Below, in pieces: positions 16,783 to 24,994 of a stretch of DNA of 43,680 nt. The notes below the pieces were generated by a model. The model was not told the origin of the DNA. It made no database searches and saw nothing but the letters and a program-made list of their open reading frames with translations. Both the position numbers and the translations under genes were made by a program. Each line of letters starts with the position of its first letter. The first letter of the stretch is position 1. This DNA comes from Thermoplasmatales archaeon. Its GTDB lineage: Archaea > Thermoplasmatota > E2 > UBA202 > JdFR-43. Location: assembly GCA_014361195.1 (NCBI GenBank), contig JACIWA010000003.1, positions 1-43,680 on the forward strand, in the 5' to 3' direction.

Positions 16783-17116
16783 AGAATTATCTGGAGAAAA
16801 TCTATATGCATGCTACCAGTGCGGAAAATGCTCCGCGGGCTGTCCGATGGCTGAAATGATGGATTTTCTTCCAAATCAAGTCATATTGCTTATATTAAGA
16901 GGGGATGAAGGGGTTATAGATTCAAAAACTCCATGGATATGTGCTCAATGTTATCAATGCGGAACAAGGTGCCCAAAAAATGTTGATATAACAAAAATTA
17001 TGGAGGCTTTAAGGGCTATAAAACTCAGGAAAAATATTGACCATTTAAAGATAAATAAATTGAAGAAGTTGCCACAGATAGCGGTTGTAAGTGCAACAAG
17101 AAAATATACGGGGTGA
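16763..17116 (+). CDS. hdrC: Heterodisulfide reductase subunit C
   Basis: The product is 117 residues from the ATG at 16763, supported by GGAGG eight bases upstream; an earlier in-frame ATG at 16730 adds an unrelated basic tail. Two [4Fe-4S] motifs are present: Cys17, 20, 23, 27 and Cys60, 63, 66, 70. It is somewhat shorter than methanogen HdrC (about 185 residues) but complete in its cluster domain. It passes electrons between HdrA and HdrB. Confidence 0.88.
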   Translation: MLAEKVEELSGENLYACYQCGKCSAGCPMAEMMDFLPNQVILLILRGDEGVIDSKTPWICAQCYQCGTRCPKNVDITKIMEALRAIKLRKNIDHLKINKLKKLPQIAVVSATRKYTG

Positions 17117-17119
17117 AAA

Positions 17120-17914
17120 ATGAAAATAGCATACTATCCAGGATGTACTTTAAAAACAGATGCAAAAAATTTTGAGAATGCTACAATAAATTTATTTAAA
17201 AAATTAGGGGTTGAATTAATTGAATTGAAAAAATGGTATTGCTGTGGAACAGTTTATAGCCTAACAAAAGATAATTTGATGTACAGGCTCGCTGCAATAA
17301 GAAACCTAATAAAAGCAAAAGAGGAAGGTTATGATAAAATAACAACATTATGCTCCATCTGCTATAATACATTAAAACAAGCAAATGAGATGGCAAGAAA
17401 TGATAGGGAAGCAATGGATAAAATAAATTCTTTTATGGAAGAGGAAATTGATTATGATGGAAGTGTAGAGATTATTCATCCTCTAGAGATTTTAAAAAAT
17501 ATGGAAGATAAAATAAGGGAGAATGTAAAAAAGCCTTTGAATAAAAAATATGCATCCTATTATGGCTGTCTGCTCCTCCGTCCAAAAAATATTGCAATTG
17601 ATGAATTTGAAAATCCAAGCATTATGGAAAGAATGTTAGAAGCATGTGGTGGAAAGTTGATAAATTTTCCTTTAAAAAATGAGTGCTGTGGCTCATATAC
17701 TGTTGTAGAGGATAAAAATGCGGTGGTGGAGAGATGCTATCGCATAATAAGCAATGCAAAAATAAATGGAGCAGATGCAATAATAACAAGCTGTCCGCTC
17801 TGCCATTTTAACTTGAGTGAAATTCAGGAAGAAATAAAAAAATGCTATACAACTTTCACCGGCTTGCCTGTCCTTTATTTCACCGAAGTAATGCTGGAAG
17901 CATTGGAGGGATAA
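17120..17914 (+). CDS. hdrB: Heterodisulfide reductase subunit B-like (two CCG domains)
   Basis: The product is 264 residues, with YYPGCT at Cys9, WYCCG at Cys41-42, and CSICY in the first CCG domain. YYGCLL, ECCGS and SCPLCH form the second. These cysteines bind the paired non-cubane [4Fe-4S] clusters that reduce disulfides in methanogens. The window has no other methanogenesis gene, so the natural acceptor may not be CoM-S-S-CoB. The next two genes encode a fumarate-reductase-like pair, which is the obvious partner. It starts three bases after hdrC. Confidence 0.9.
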   Translation: MKIAYYPGCTLKTDAKNFENATINLFKKLGVELIELKKWYCCGTVYSLTKDNLMYRLAAIRNLIKAKEEGYDKITTLCSICYNTLKQANEMARNDREAMDKINSFMEEEIDYDGSVEIIHPLEILKNMEDKIRENVKKPLNKKYASYYGCLLLRPKNIAIDEFENPSIMERMLEACGGKLINFPLKNECCGSYTVVEDKNAVVERCYRIISNAKINGADAIITSCPLCHFNLSEIQEEIKKCYTTFTGLPVLYFTEVMLEALEG

Positions 17915-17915
17915 A

Positions 17916-18593
17916 ATGGAAGAAGTAAGAATATATATTATGGGAAAAGAGTATAAGGTGCCTGCGGGGCTAACAATAATGAAGGCTATGGAATATGCGG
18001 GCTACAGGTATATAAGAGGGGCTGGATGCAGGGCAGGCTTCTGCGGGGCTTGTGCAACGATTTACAGGAAGGAAGGAGATTATAAGCTCTATGCAGACTT
18101 AGCATGCCAGAAAACTGTTGAAGAAGGAATGCATCTTGTCCAGCTTCCTTTTTCACCCGCAAATAAGGCAATTTATGATATTGAGAAGATAAAGGTTGAT
18201 GATAAAACAATTTTATCTTTTTATCCTGAGATTGCGAGATGTGTTTCATGCAATACCTGCACAAAAGCATGTCCTCAGGAACTTGAAGTAATGGACTATA
18301 TTCAGGCATCATTGAGGGGGGATATAAAGAAAGCTGCTGAACTGGGTTTTGACTGCATCCAATGCGGGCTATGCGCTATAAGATGCCCAGCGGAGATAGT
18401 TCATTATCATGTTGCCCAGCTCGCGAGACGCCTGTATGGAAAATATATTGCACCAAAATCAAAACATTTGGAAAAGAGGGTAAGGGAAATAGAAGAAGGG
18501 AGATATAATAAGGCGATTAAGGAATTAATGAATAAAAGTTTAGAGGAATTGAGAAAAATGTATAATGAAAGAGATATTGAACCAGGTGATTAA
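17916..18593 (+). CDS. tfrB: Fumarate reductase-type iron-sulfur subunit, TfrB-like but lacking the CCG domain
   Basis: The product is 225 residues. The N-terminal [2Fe-2S] plant-type domain has Cys38, 43, 46 and 64 (GCRAGFCGAC). Two [4Fe-4S] motifs follow, Cys109, 112, 115, 119 and Cys147, 150, 153, 157. Both have all four cysteines, as in thiol:fumarate reductase TfrB, rather than the [3Fe-4S] site of SdhB/FrdB. Methanogen TfrB carries a C-terminal HdrB-like CCG half. Here that half is absent and hdrB lies immediately upstream, so HdrB plus this protein may equal TfrB in function. There is no membrane anchor subunit. Confidence 0.8.
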   Translation: MEEVRIYIMGKEYKVPAGLTIMKAMEYAGYRYIRGAGCRAGFCGACATIYRKEGDYKLYADLACQKTVEEGMHLVQLPFSPANKAIYDIEKIKVDDKTILSFYPEIARCVSCNTCTKACPQELEVMDYIQASLRGDIKKAAELGFDCIQCGLCAIRCPAEIVHYHVAQLARRLYGKYIAPKSKHLEKRVREIEEGRYNKAIKELMNKSLEELRKMYNERDIEPGD

Positions 18594-20243
18594 ATGTATC
18601 CAAAAGAAATGCAGAAATCTATAGAAAAAGTTGAGAAAAGCAGGGAAGAAAGATTGCATAAGTTGCCAGAAAGATTGAAAGAAAAGGAGAAAGAAGAATT
18701 GCTCCTTAAATGGCATCCTGACTATAAGCCGGAGGCAAAAAGGAAAATAAGGGTAGGAGTTAGCAAAAATGCAATTGTGCCAAATGAAGTTGCGGACTTA
18801 ATTGAGGCATATCCTCTAGAAAATCCAGCTGAAATAGATTTGAGTAACATTGATTATCAAACAGATATCCTTATAATAGGAGGAGGTGGAGCGGGCTGCA
18901 CAGCCGCACTTTTTGCATATTATAATGGAGTAAAGCCAGAGAATATATTGATTGCAACCAAACTAAGGAATGGAGATGCAAATACAATGATGGCTCAAGG
19001 AGGTATACAGGCTGCTGATAAGGAAAATGACTCGCCCTTGATACATTATTTAGATGTTATTGGAGGTGGGCATTTCGCAAACAAAACTGAGCTTGTTGAA
19101 AGGCTTGTTATGGATGCTCCTATTATAATTAAATGGCATGAGGAGCTCGGAGTGATGTATGACAAAAAAGATGATGGAGAAATGATTACTGTTCATGGAG
19201 GGGGCACATCTCGCAGAAGGATGCATTCTGCAAAGGATTATACAGGAATGGAAATAATGCGTGTTTTGAGGGATGAAATAAGGAATATTGGAGTAAATAT
19301 TATTGAATTCTCTCCCGCAATTGAGCTTCTTATTGATGATGAAGGGAAAGCAGCGGGAGCAATACTCTATAACCTTGAGACAGACCAATATTATGTTGTT
19401 AAAGCCAAAGCAACAATAATTGCTACCGGTGGATTCGGCAGACTACACATTCAAGGATTCCCAACAACAAATCACTATGGAGCGACATGCGATGGGGTTG
19501 TTCTTGCATATCGAATGGGGGCGATCTTGCGGGATATGGATTCTGTACAGTATCATCCTACTGGTGTCGCATATCCAGAGCAAATTGTTGGACTGCTTGT
19601 AACAGAGAAAGTTCGTAGCTTGGGGGCTCAGCCATTAAATAGCGAGGGGGAGCAATTTGTTCATCCACTTGAGCCAAGAGATGTGGAAGCGTCTGCGTTC
19701 ATAAAAGAATGCTATGGAAAAAATAAGGGGGTTATTACTCCAACTGGAATGCGAGGAATATGGCTTGATTCACCCATTATAGATATTTTGCATGGAGAAG
19801 GAACTATAGAGAGAAGACTTGGAGCAATGTTCAGAATGTTCAAAAGATTTGATATAGACATGAGGGAAGAGCCAATTTTAGTATTTCCTACATTGCACTA
19901 TCAGAATGGTGGAATAGAAATAAATTCAAATGCAGAAGTTTTATCTCCAAAAGGAGTTATAAAGGGGCTTTTTGCTGCTGGTGAAGTAACTGGTGGAGTC
20001 CATGGAAAAAATCGCTTGATGGGCAATTCCCTCCTTGACACACAAGTATTTGGAAGAATAGCGGGAATAAATTCAGCAAAATATGTAAAAAATTGCAAAA
20101 TTGGAAAATTGAGTGTGGAGCATGTAAAGAAATACGTTGAGGAATTAAAGAAAGAAGGGATAGAAGAAAAAAGGAGAGCACCTATGATATTACCAGACTA
20201 CAGGGAAAAGAGAGTTTTATCAAGAGCAATAGACATATTATAA
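18594..20243 (+). CDS. tfrA: Fumarate reductase/succinate dehydrogenase-type flavoprotein (TfrA-like)
   Basis: The product is 549 residues. A charged N-terminal extension of about 90 residues precedes the FAD motif DILIIGGGGAGCTAAL. Family landmarks follow in order: MMAQGGIQ (in place of AAxGGI), RRRMHSAKDYTG, His321 in VQYHPTG, the Arg of LEPRDVEAS, and HYQNGGIE. GEVTGGVHGKNRLMGNSLL closes the series. The His/Arg residues used for fumarate or succinate binding appear kept, so a dicarboxylate substrate is likely, though a related enoate cannot be excluded. There is no signal peptide, so it is cytoplasmic. It directly abuts tfrB and closes the operon. Confidence 0.8.
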   Translation: MYPKEMQKSIEKVEKSREERLHKLPERLKEKEKEELLLKWHPDYKPEAKRKIRVGVSKNAIVPNEVADLIEAYPLENPAEIDLSNIDYQTDILIIGGGGAGCTAALFAYYNGVKPENILIATKLRNGDANTMMAQGGIQAADKENDSPLIHYLDVIGGGHFANKTELVERLVMDAPIIIKWHEELGVMYDKKDDGEMITVHGGGTSRRRMHSAKDYTGMEIMRVLRDEIRNIGVNIIEFSPAIELLIDDEGKAAGAILYNLETDQYYVVKAKATIIATGGFGRLHIQGFPTTNHYGATCDGVVLAYRMGAILRDMDSVQYHPTGVAYPEQIVGLLVTEKVRSLGAQPLNSEGEQFVHPLEPRDVEASAFIKECYGKNKGVITPTGMRGIWLDSPIIDILHGEGTIERRLGAMFRMFKRFDIDMREEPILVFPTLHYQNGGIEINSNAEVLSPKGVIKGLFAAGEVTGGVHGKNRLMGNSLLDTQVFGRIAGINSAKYVKNCKIGKLSVEHVKKYVEELKKEGIEEKRRAPMILPDYREKRVLSRAIDIL

Positions 20244-20262
20244 TCAATAATTATAATCAATA
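20237..20262. repeat. Two perfect 13-bp direct repeats spanning the convergent stop codons
   Basis: ATTATAATCAATA occurs twice in immediate tandem. The first copy contains the TAA stop of tfrA and the second contains the minus-strand TGA of trkH, so the repeat fills the whole gap between the convergent genes. Confidence 0.9.
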
Positions 20263-21705
20263 AACTTTCCTCCCTGCCAGAGATTGAAATATGCTCCTAA
20301 CCAGAACAAGGAATGGTATTATTTCTAATCTTCCTATCCACATGTTAAGAATGAGCATAAATTTGGCAATCGCAGACATACCTAAATTTGTTATACCAAC
20401 ACTAAGCCCAACTCCTCCCTGAGCAGAACAAACTTCGAAAAATGAATTTATCAGTGTTTGTCCTGTTGAAGACGAAATTATTAATGAGCCAGAAATGATT
20501 AGAATAATCCATAAGAATGAAATTACAGAAGCTTCGCCAAGTATTTCCATTGCTTCCTCCTTAAGCAAAAATTCTCTTCCAAATTTGTAAGGAAATGTGC
20601 TTCTCGCTGGTAAAAAAGCTCTTTTCAATTTCCATCCAACACCCTTGAAAAGCAAAACTAACCTTATTAGTTTGATTCCTCCTGCGGTGGAGCCAGCTGC
20701 TCCTCCAACAATCATGGCCAGTGATAGCAAAAATTTTGCGTTTTCGCTCCAATTTGCTATATTTGCAGTAGAAAAGCCAGTTGTAGTTATTGCGGAAATA
20801 AATTGAAATGCGGAATCAAAAAAATTAACTTTGCCTAATATTGGCAAAATCATTAAACCGATTAAGATAATTAGAAACATTGCTTGAACTTGAATATCTC
20901 TGATAAATTTCTTTGCTTTTCTATAAAGGATTTCATAATGGGCAAAAAATGAAGTTGCTCCGAGTATCATCAAAATAACAATTACAAATTTTATTGGGGA
21001 GGAATAGGAGGCTAAACTATCGTCTCTAACTGAAAAACCACCTGTTGCGATTGCGGTCATGCCGTGATTTATCGCTTCCCAAAGAGGCATGCGAAGTAAA
21101 AAAAGTATAATTATTCCTACTACTGTATAGAAGAGATATATTATCCATATTATTTTTGCTGTTGAAATCACACTTGGCTTTATCTTTTCTTCTCTTCCCT
21201 CCGATTTATAGAGTGTGAAAGCACCGCTACCAGGGCGAAATAAAACAACTATTGCAAGAACTATTATTCCCGCGCTTCCAATCCATTGACTAAAGCTCCT
21301 CCAGAATTGAAGAATATGTGGCAATTTGCTCGGTTGTGAATACATTGTTAAGCCAGTCCCACTCCATCCCGCTGTTCCTTCAAAAAGGGCGGATAAATAA
21401 TCTAGCTTTAATCCATCACTATCAGGAATCAAGCAAAAGGGGATGGCGGAAATCATTGACAATATGATCCAGCATAATACTGCGGTTATCATCGCATGTC
21501 TCAATCTCGTTTCATAATCTGTTTTTCCTAAAAGGGAGAATATATACCCAACTATTAAAAAAATAGATGACATCAACACAAACCATTTAATATAATCAAT
21601 TTCTTTAAATACTACTCCAACTATATTTACAAAAAAAGATGCAATTCCTACAATAATTAATATCCGCCCTGTATCCCGGAATATAATTTTTAAATTGTTA
21701 TTCAT
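20257..21705 (-). CDS. trkH: Potassium uptake protein, TrkH/KtrB family
   Basis: The product is 482 residues and strongly hydrophobic. Four pore-loop signatures can be seen: EGTAGWSGTGLT, HGMTAIATGGFS, SAITTTGFSTAN and CSAQGGVGLS. The conserved GGAAGSTAGGIKLIR lies between the third and fourth repeats. It forms the membrane channel for K+ (or Na+/K+) uptake and is gated by the RCK protein encoded just upstream, whose stop codon shares one base with this ATG. Confidence 0.93.
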   Translation of the reverse strand: MNNNLKIIFRDTGRILIIVGIASFFVNIVGVVFKEIDYIKWFVLMSSIFLIVGYIFSLLGKTDYETRLRHAMITAVLCWIILSMISAIPFCLIPDSDGLKLDYLSALFEGTAGWSGTGLTMYSQPSKLPHILQFWRSFSQWIGSAGIIVLAIVVLFRPGSGAFTLYKSEGREEKIKPSVISTAKIIWIIYLFYTVVGIIILFLLRMPLWEAINHGMTAIATGGFSVRDDSLASYSSPIKFVIVILMILGATSFFAHYEILYRKAKKFIRDIQVQAMFLIILIGLMILPILGKVNFFDSAFQFISAITTTGFSTANIANWSENAKFLLSLAMIVGGAAGSTAGGIKLIRLVLLFKGVGWKLKRAFLPARSTFPYKFGREFLLKEEAMEILGEASVISFLWIILIISGSLIISSSTGQTLINSFFEVCSAQGGVGLSVGITNLGMSAIAKFMLILNMWIGRLEIIPFLVLVRSIFQSLAGRKVY

Positions 21706-22355
21706 TATTCTTTAATAAATATCTTCATTATGTCGTCTATTTTATCCTTCCTTGCAAGAAATGTTACAAGGTCACCCGCTTCAAAAAATGTGTCTGGAGA
21801 TGGTAAAATAACTTCCTTTCCTCTTTCTATCGCTATCAATGTAACCATTTTTGGAAGGCGAGCATCTTCTACTTTCTTTCCAACCATCTTTGAGTTTTCT
21901 GGAATGCCTATCTTGAATATTTCCATTTTATCTCCCAGACTTATATATTCCTTCACGAGAGGATGGCGAATCGCTCTGTAAAGATGTTCAGCGGTGATAA
22001 GACTTGGATTTTCTACAATATTTACCCCTTTTTCTATAAACATTGCCCTATTTTCTTCCTCATTCACTATTGATACGAGCAAGGGTATGCCAAGAGATTT
22101 TGCAAGAGAAATAACCAGTAAATTTGTTGCATCATCCGCGGTGGTTAAAATTGCATTTGCTGAATCTGCGCCCGCCTCCATGAGAGTTTCTTTCAGGGTT
22201 GCGTCCGCATTTATCACTATTACATCATATTTTTTTGATATTTCCTCGCATTTTTCTTTGTCCTTTTCTATAACAACAACATCATCCTTGTTCTGAAGGG
22301 CTAATTCTATGAGTTTTTCCCCTATTTTTCCAGCCCCAACGATTAGGAGATACAT
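21705..22355 (-). CDS. trkA: Trk/Ktr regulatory RCK protein (TrkA)
   Basis: The product is 216 residues, a single RCK unit. The N-terminal Rossmann domain starts YLLIVGAGKIGEKL with an acidic beta-2 end (VVIEKD) for NAD(H) or adenine nucleotides. The C-terminal TrkA_C domain spans about 135-216 (GIPENSKMVGKKV...FEAGDLVTFLAR). It binds the cytoplasmic face of TrkH and gates transport. The gene pair overlaps by one base (TAATG). Confidence 0.93.
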   Translation of the reverse strand: MYLLIVGAGKIGEKLIELALQNKDDVVVIEKDKEKCEEISKKYDVIVINADATLKETLMEAGADSANAILTTADDATNLLVISLAKSLGIPLLVSIVNEEENRAMFIEKGVNIVENPSLITAEHLYRAIRHPLVKEYISLGDKMEIFKIGIPENSKMVGKKVEDARLPKMVTLIAIERGKEVILPSPDTFFEAGDLVTFLARKDKIDDIMKIFIKE

Positions 22356-22401
22356 ATTTCATCAACTTCTGATAATATTTATAATGTATTAAACTTTTTC
22401 T

Positions 22402-22629
22402 TTAATGGAGGGAAATGCTAACAATATTATTCCCCCTAACCATAACCCTTCCTAATCTTTTTTCCAATTTTTCATTATCTTTTTCAATTTCCTCTTTCGC
22501 ATCCTCAAGAACAATATTGAGATAGGCATCATATCCACTTAATTTCCCAATCAAAATTCTCCCGTCTTTGAGGCGAATTGCCACCTCTCTGTTAATGCTT
22601 GTTTCAAGTAAATCCATGGGTAATACCAT
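22402..22629 (-). CDS. Archaeal Sm-like RNA-binding protein (LSm)
   Basis: The product is 75 residues. The Sm1 motif is present (REVAIRLKDGRILIGKLSGYDAYLNIVLEDAKE), with the Asp and Asn of YDAYLNIVL binding uridine. Sm2 is present as GRVMVRGNNIVSI. It is expected to form a heptameric ring acting in RNA metabolism. The ATG at 22629 is favoured over the internal Met5, because a TATA box lies 26 bases upstream on the minus strand. Confidence 0.93.
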   Translation of the reverse strand: MVLPMDLLETSINREVAIRLKDGRILIGKLSGYDAYLNIVLEDAKEEIEKDNEKLEKRLGRVMVRGNNIVSISLH

Positions 22630-22649
22630 AGATAAGAATAGATATCTCT

Positions 22650-22658
22650 TTTATATAT
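22650..22658 (-). promoter_or_regulatory. TATA box of the LSm gene
   Basis: Minus-strand GATATATAA is centred about 26 bases before the ATG at 22629, giving a leaderless transcript. Confidence 0.5.
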
Positions 22659-22765
22659 CTTATGGGGTTTTTAAAGAAGTTACAACCGATCATTTGTTAA
22701 AGAGAGAATTGATTGGAGCGGATGCAAAGACAAAGATTTTGTTAGGCAGTGTTTTGTTTGCATTT

Positions 22766-23632
22766 TTAGCCATAATATTCATCCAATCTTTCAGCCAGTA
22801 ATTTTGCTAATTGGGTAGAAGGAAGAGTATATTTCTCTCTGAAAAATCTTAACAAAAGTTCTAAAGTAATTCCTTCCTTAAATATCGCTTTTATTATTCC
22901 CTCCTCCCATAATTTTCTGTTTTCTAAAATTTTTCTCCAAGTTCTCAACTCTAAACTTTTAATTTCCTCAAAACTTTCTTCGGGTGATTTATCAAAATTT
23001 ATTTCAGGTAATTCTGGCAAACTCTCTTTCCACTGCTTTAACCATAAAAGAATATTGTTCCATATATCTGGTCGTTGTAAGTAATCAAATAATTCTTTAC
23101 CGTAGAAAAGATAAAGTTTGACACCATAAAATTTCTCAAGTCTCTTTAATTCCTCTTCATAATAATTCTTGTTTTTAGAAAGATCTGGGTCAATGAAATA
23201 CATAATACCGAATAGGCCAGAACCATGTTTCTTATGCAAAATCTCAAGTTTTGTTTCAAAATTGGAAATCTGTCCCCGTTTTTTCGTAGAGTCGTGGTCG
23301 TCCCTTACTTTCTGTTCGATAAAATAATATATTCTACCGTCTGTAAAATATTGATCTAATGATAGTTCCTCCCCTTCTTCATTTGCTATACTTTTGGATA
23401 AGATCCTAAAACCCATATCTTTAAGAATCTCCTCTATTATCTCTTCAAGAGCATCCCCCATACGAATTTCATGTGATTGGAGGAGATGCTGTAAAATCTT
23501 GGCACCAGGTTTTGTTGGCCTGAATAAACCTATAAAACGCTCTGGATTATCAGCTATTCTTCGGAGGAGTTCTTTCTTCTCGCCTTCAAATATATGTTTA
23601 TTCAAAATTTCACAGAATTTTTCGTAGTTCAT
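22766..23632 (-). CDS. Type II restriction endonuclease, PD-(D/E)xK fold, partner of the CcrM/HinfI-like methyltransferase
   Basis: The product is 288 residues. The likely catalytic core is Asp93 (SLDQYF), Glu106 and Lys108 in YYFIEQKVRDDHDSTKKRGQ. That fits a D-x12-ExK arrangement with a conserved basic DDHDSTKKRGQ tail. The gene overlaps the methyltransferase stop by ATGA, the standard organisation of a type II system. By partnership the recognition site is probably GANTC, but I cannot assign the endonuclease family with certainty. It converges with no well-supported gene on the plus strand. Confidence 0.82.
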   Translation of the reverse strand: MNYEKFCEILNKHIFEGEKKELLRRIADNPERFIGLFRPTKPGAKILQHLLQSHEIRMGDALEEIIEEILKDMGFRILSKSIANEEGEELSLDQYFTDGRIYYFIEQKVRDDHDSTKKRGQISNFETKLEILHKKHGSGLFGIMYFIDPDLSKNKNYYEEELKRLEKFYGVKLYLFYGKELFDYLQRPDIWNNILLWLKQWKESLPELPEINFDKSPEESFEEIKSLELRTWRKILENRKLWEEGIIKAIFKEGITLELLLRFFREKYTLPSTQLAKLLAERLDEYYG

Positions 23633-24576
23633 TTGAATTCCTCCAAGTTCATGTATCTGTTTATGTATCTTTTAGTTGGATATCCACTATCTGTTATTTT
23701 CAATGGATGCCTAAATCTCTCTTCTATCCCTTTTACATATTTCTGATTAATTTCTATCATAATAAAATTTCTTTTTAGCGCTTGAGCAACATATCCTGTT
23801 GTTCCAGTTCCAGCAACTGGATCTAAGACTAAATCCCCTTCTTTTGTAGATGTTAAAATAACTCTTTTAAGGAGTTCTATTGGTTTTTGTGTGGAATGTA
23901 ATTTCTTCCCTTTTTCATCTTTAAGTCTTTCATCGCCCCAACATATAGGTAAAACCCAAACATTTGCCCCTATCTTTCCGATACCAAATATTCTTGCATA
24001 TTCTTTATTAAAAGTATATCCTTTAACATTTCTATCTTTTACCGCCCATATGAGATTTTCTGTAGCATTTGTAAATCTGACACCTAACCAATTCGGCATC
24101 GGATTTGTTTTCACCCAAATTATATCATTAAGGATCCAGTAACCTAAATCCTGCATTATTTTTCCTATTCTAAAAATACTGTGGTAAGTAGCAATAACCC
24201 ATACTGTAGCGGATGGTTTCATAATCCTTTTTACTTCGATAAGGAGTTTCGTAATAAACTCGTCATATTCTTGAAATGATGAAAATTTATCCCATGCATC
24301 ATTTACACCTTCAACCACAGTTTTCACTGTCCATCTTCTTAACTCTTTATTCGGCAACTGTAAAAAGTAAGGCGGGTCTATAAAAACCATATCCACACAT
24401 TCGTCATCCAGTTTCTTAAGCACTTTAAAAGCATCACCCAATATTACTTTATTTATGATTTCATGAAGTTTATATTTTTGGATTTCTTCTTTATCTTCTA
24501 TCACAAGATTGATATTTTCATTTAAGAAAGAATTATTATTTAATAAAATCTTCTGCGAGTTTTTTGTCTCCTTCAT
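23629..24576 (-). CDS. DNA adenine N6-methyltransferase, CcrM/HinfI-like (GANTC type)
   Basis: The product is 315 residues in beta-class order: the catalytic DPPY at 67-70 comes first, and the AdoMet-binding LDPVAGTGTTG at 251-261 comes second. Long stretches follow the CcrM pattern, notably MQDLGYWILNDIIW, KTNPMPN, RFTNATENLIWA, KGYTFN, LPICWG and STQKP. In CcrM and M.HinfI these belong to enzymes methylating adenine in GANTC. Its downstream partner is a restriction enzyme, so the role here is probably protection rather than cell-cycle control. An AAGGA-type ribosome site precedes the ATG. The family is mostly bacterial, so lateral transfer is likely. Confidence 0.9.
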   Translation of the reverse strand: MKETKNSQKILLNNNSFLNENINLVIEDKEEIQKYKLHEIINKVILGDAFKVLKKLDDECVDMVFIDPPYFLQLPNKELRRWTVKTVVEGVNDAWDKFSSFQEYDEFITKLLIEVKRIMKPSATVWVIATYHSIFRIGKIMQDLGYWILNDIIWVKTNPMPNWLGVRFTNATENLIWAVKDRNVKGYTFNKEYARIFGIGKIGANVWVLPICWGDERLKDEKGKKLHSTQKPIELLKRVILTSTKEGDLVLDPVAGTGTTGYVAQALKRNFIMIEINQKYVKGIEERFRHPLKITDSGYPTKRYINRYMNLEEFK

Positions 24577-24760
24577 TTTTTCCTTATTTTGATATAGATT
24601 CGGATTTTAAAAATTTTACGTGTTAAAAGCCCATCAAGATAAACAACATGAATAAAACGAATAAAACCATCTGCATTATTATTTTTGGGTTTTTCTCAAC
24701 AGAAAAAATTTTATATGATTTAAATATAAAAATTGGGGTGTTAAAATTTACGAAATAGGC

Positions 24761-24994
24761 TTGTTTGCAAGTATTGTTGTTGCTGGCATATCATTGCTTC
24801 TATTTATAATTTCCATGATATCATTTAATAGGGTAAGAGAAACAAAGATTCTTTTTATAGGTCTTTCTTTCCTTATTTTTTTCATAAAATCAATAGCGGT
24901 GATATTCTTAAAATACTACAGGCAATTTAGCTACCTGGTTCTTTTTGATTTGCTTATAATTTTCTTCCTTTATATTGCTGCAGCGAAAAAATGA
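24761..24994 (+). CDS. Small integral membrane protein with three predicted helices
   Basis: The product is 77 residues starting at TTG (24761), the only usable start codon because no ATG occurs in frame upstream. Hydrophobic segments at about 3-22, 29-50 and 56-74 are separated by short basic loops. I recognise no enzyme motif. It overlaps the following HTH regulator by four bases, so it may be that regulator's membrane signal partner. TATA-like AAATATAAA at about 24720-24729 precedes it. Confidence 0.6.
   Translation: MFASIVVAGISLLLFIISMISFNRVRETKILFIGLSFLIFFIKSIAVIFLKYYRQFSYLVLFDLLIIFFLYIAAAKK

Noticed and set aside
17120-20243. Reading hdrB-tfrB-tfrA as evidence of a methanogen
   Set aside because: No methyl-coenzyme M reductase, methyltransferase or F420 genes occur in the window, and Hdr modules are widespread in non-methanogens.
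18594-20243. Flavoprotein as L-aspartate oxidase (NadB) or AprA
   Set aside because: Neighbours are hdr and a TfrB-like subunit rather than nadA/nadC or aprB, and the dicarboxylate His/Arg landmarks with the GVHGKNRLMGNSLL block fit the fumarate reductase group better.
22568-22801. Plus-strand frame of 77 codons ending in a hydrophobic helix, opposite the LSm gene and the restriction enzyme 3' end
   Set aside because: Its first part is antisense to the conserved LSm start and its last 36 bases overlap the convergent endonuclease gene. The remaining middle has no ribosome site. A shorter TTG-started membrane peptide from about 22707 cannot be excluded.
24648-24758. 36-codon plus-strand frame before the small membrane protein
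   Set aside because: It has no Shine-Dalgarno sequence, runs through the TATA-like element of the next gene and is of A/T-driven composition.
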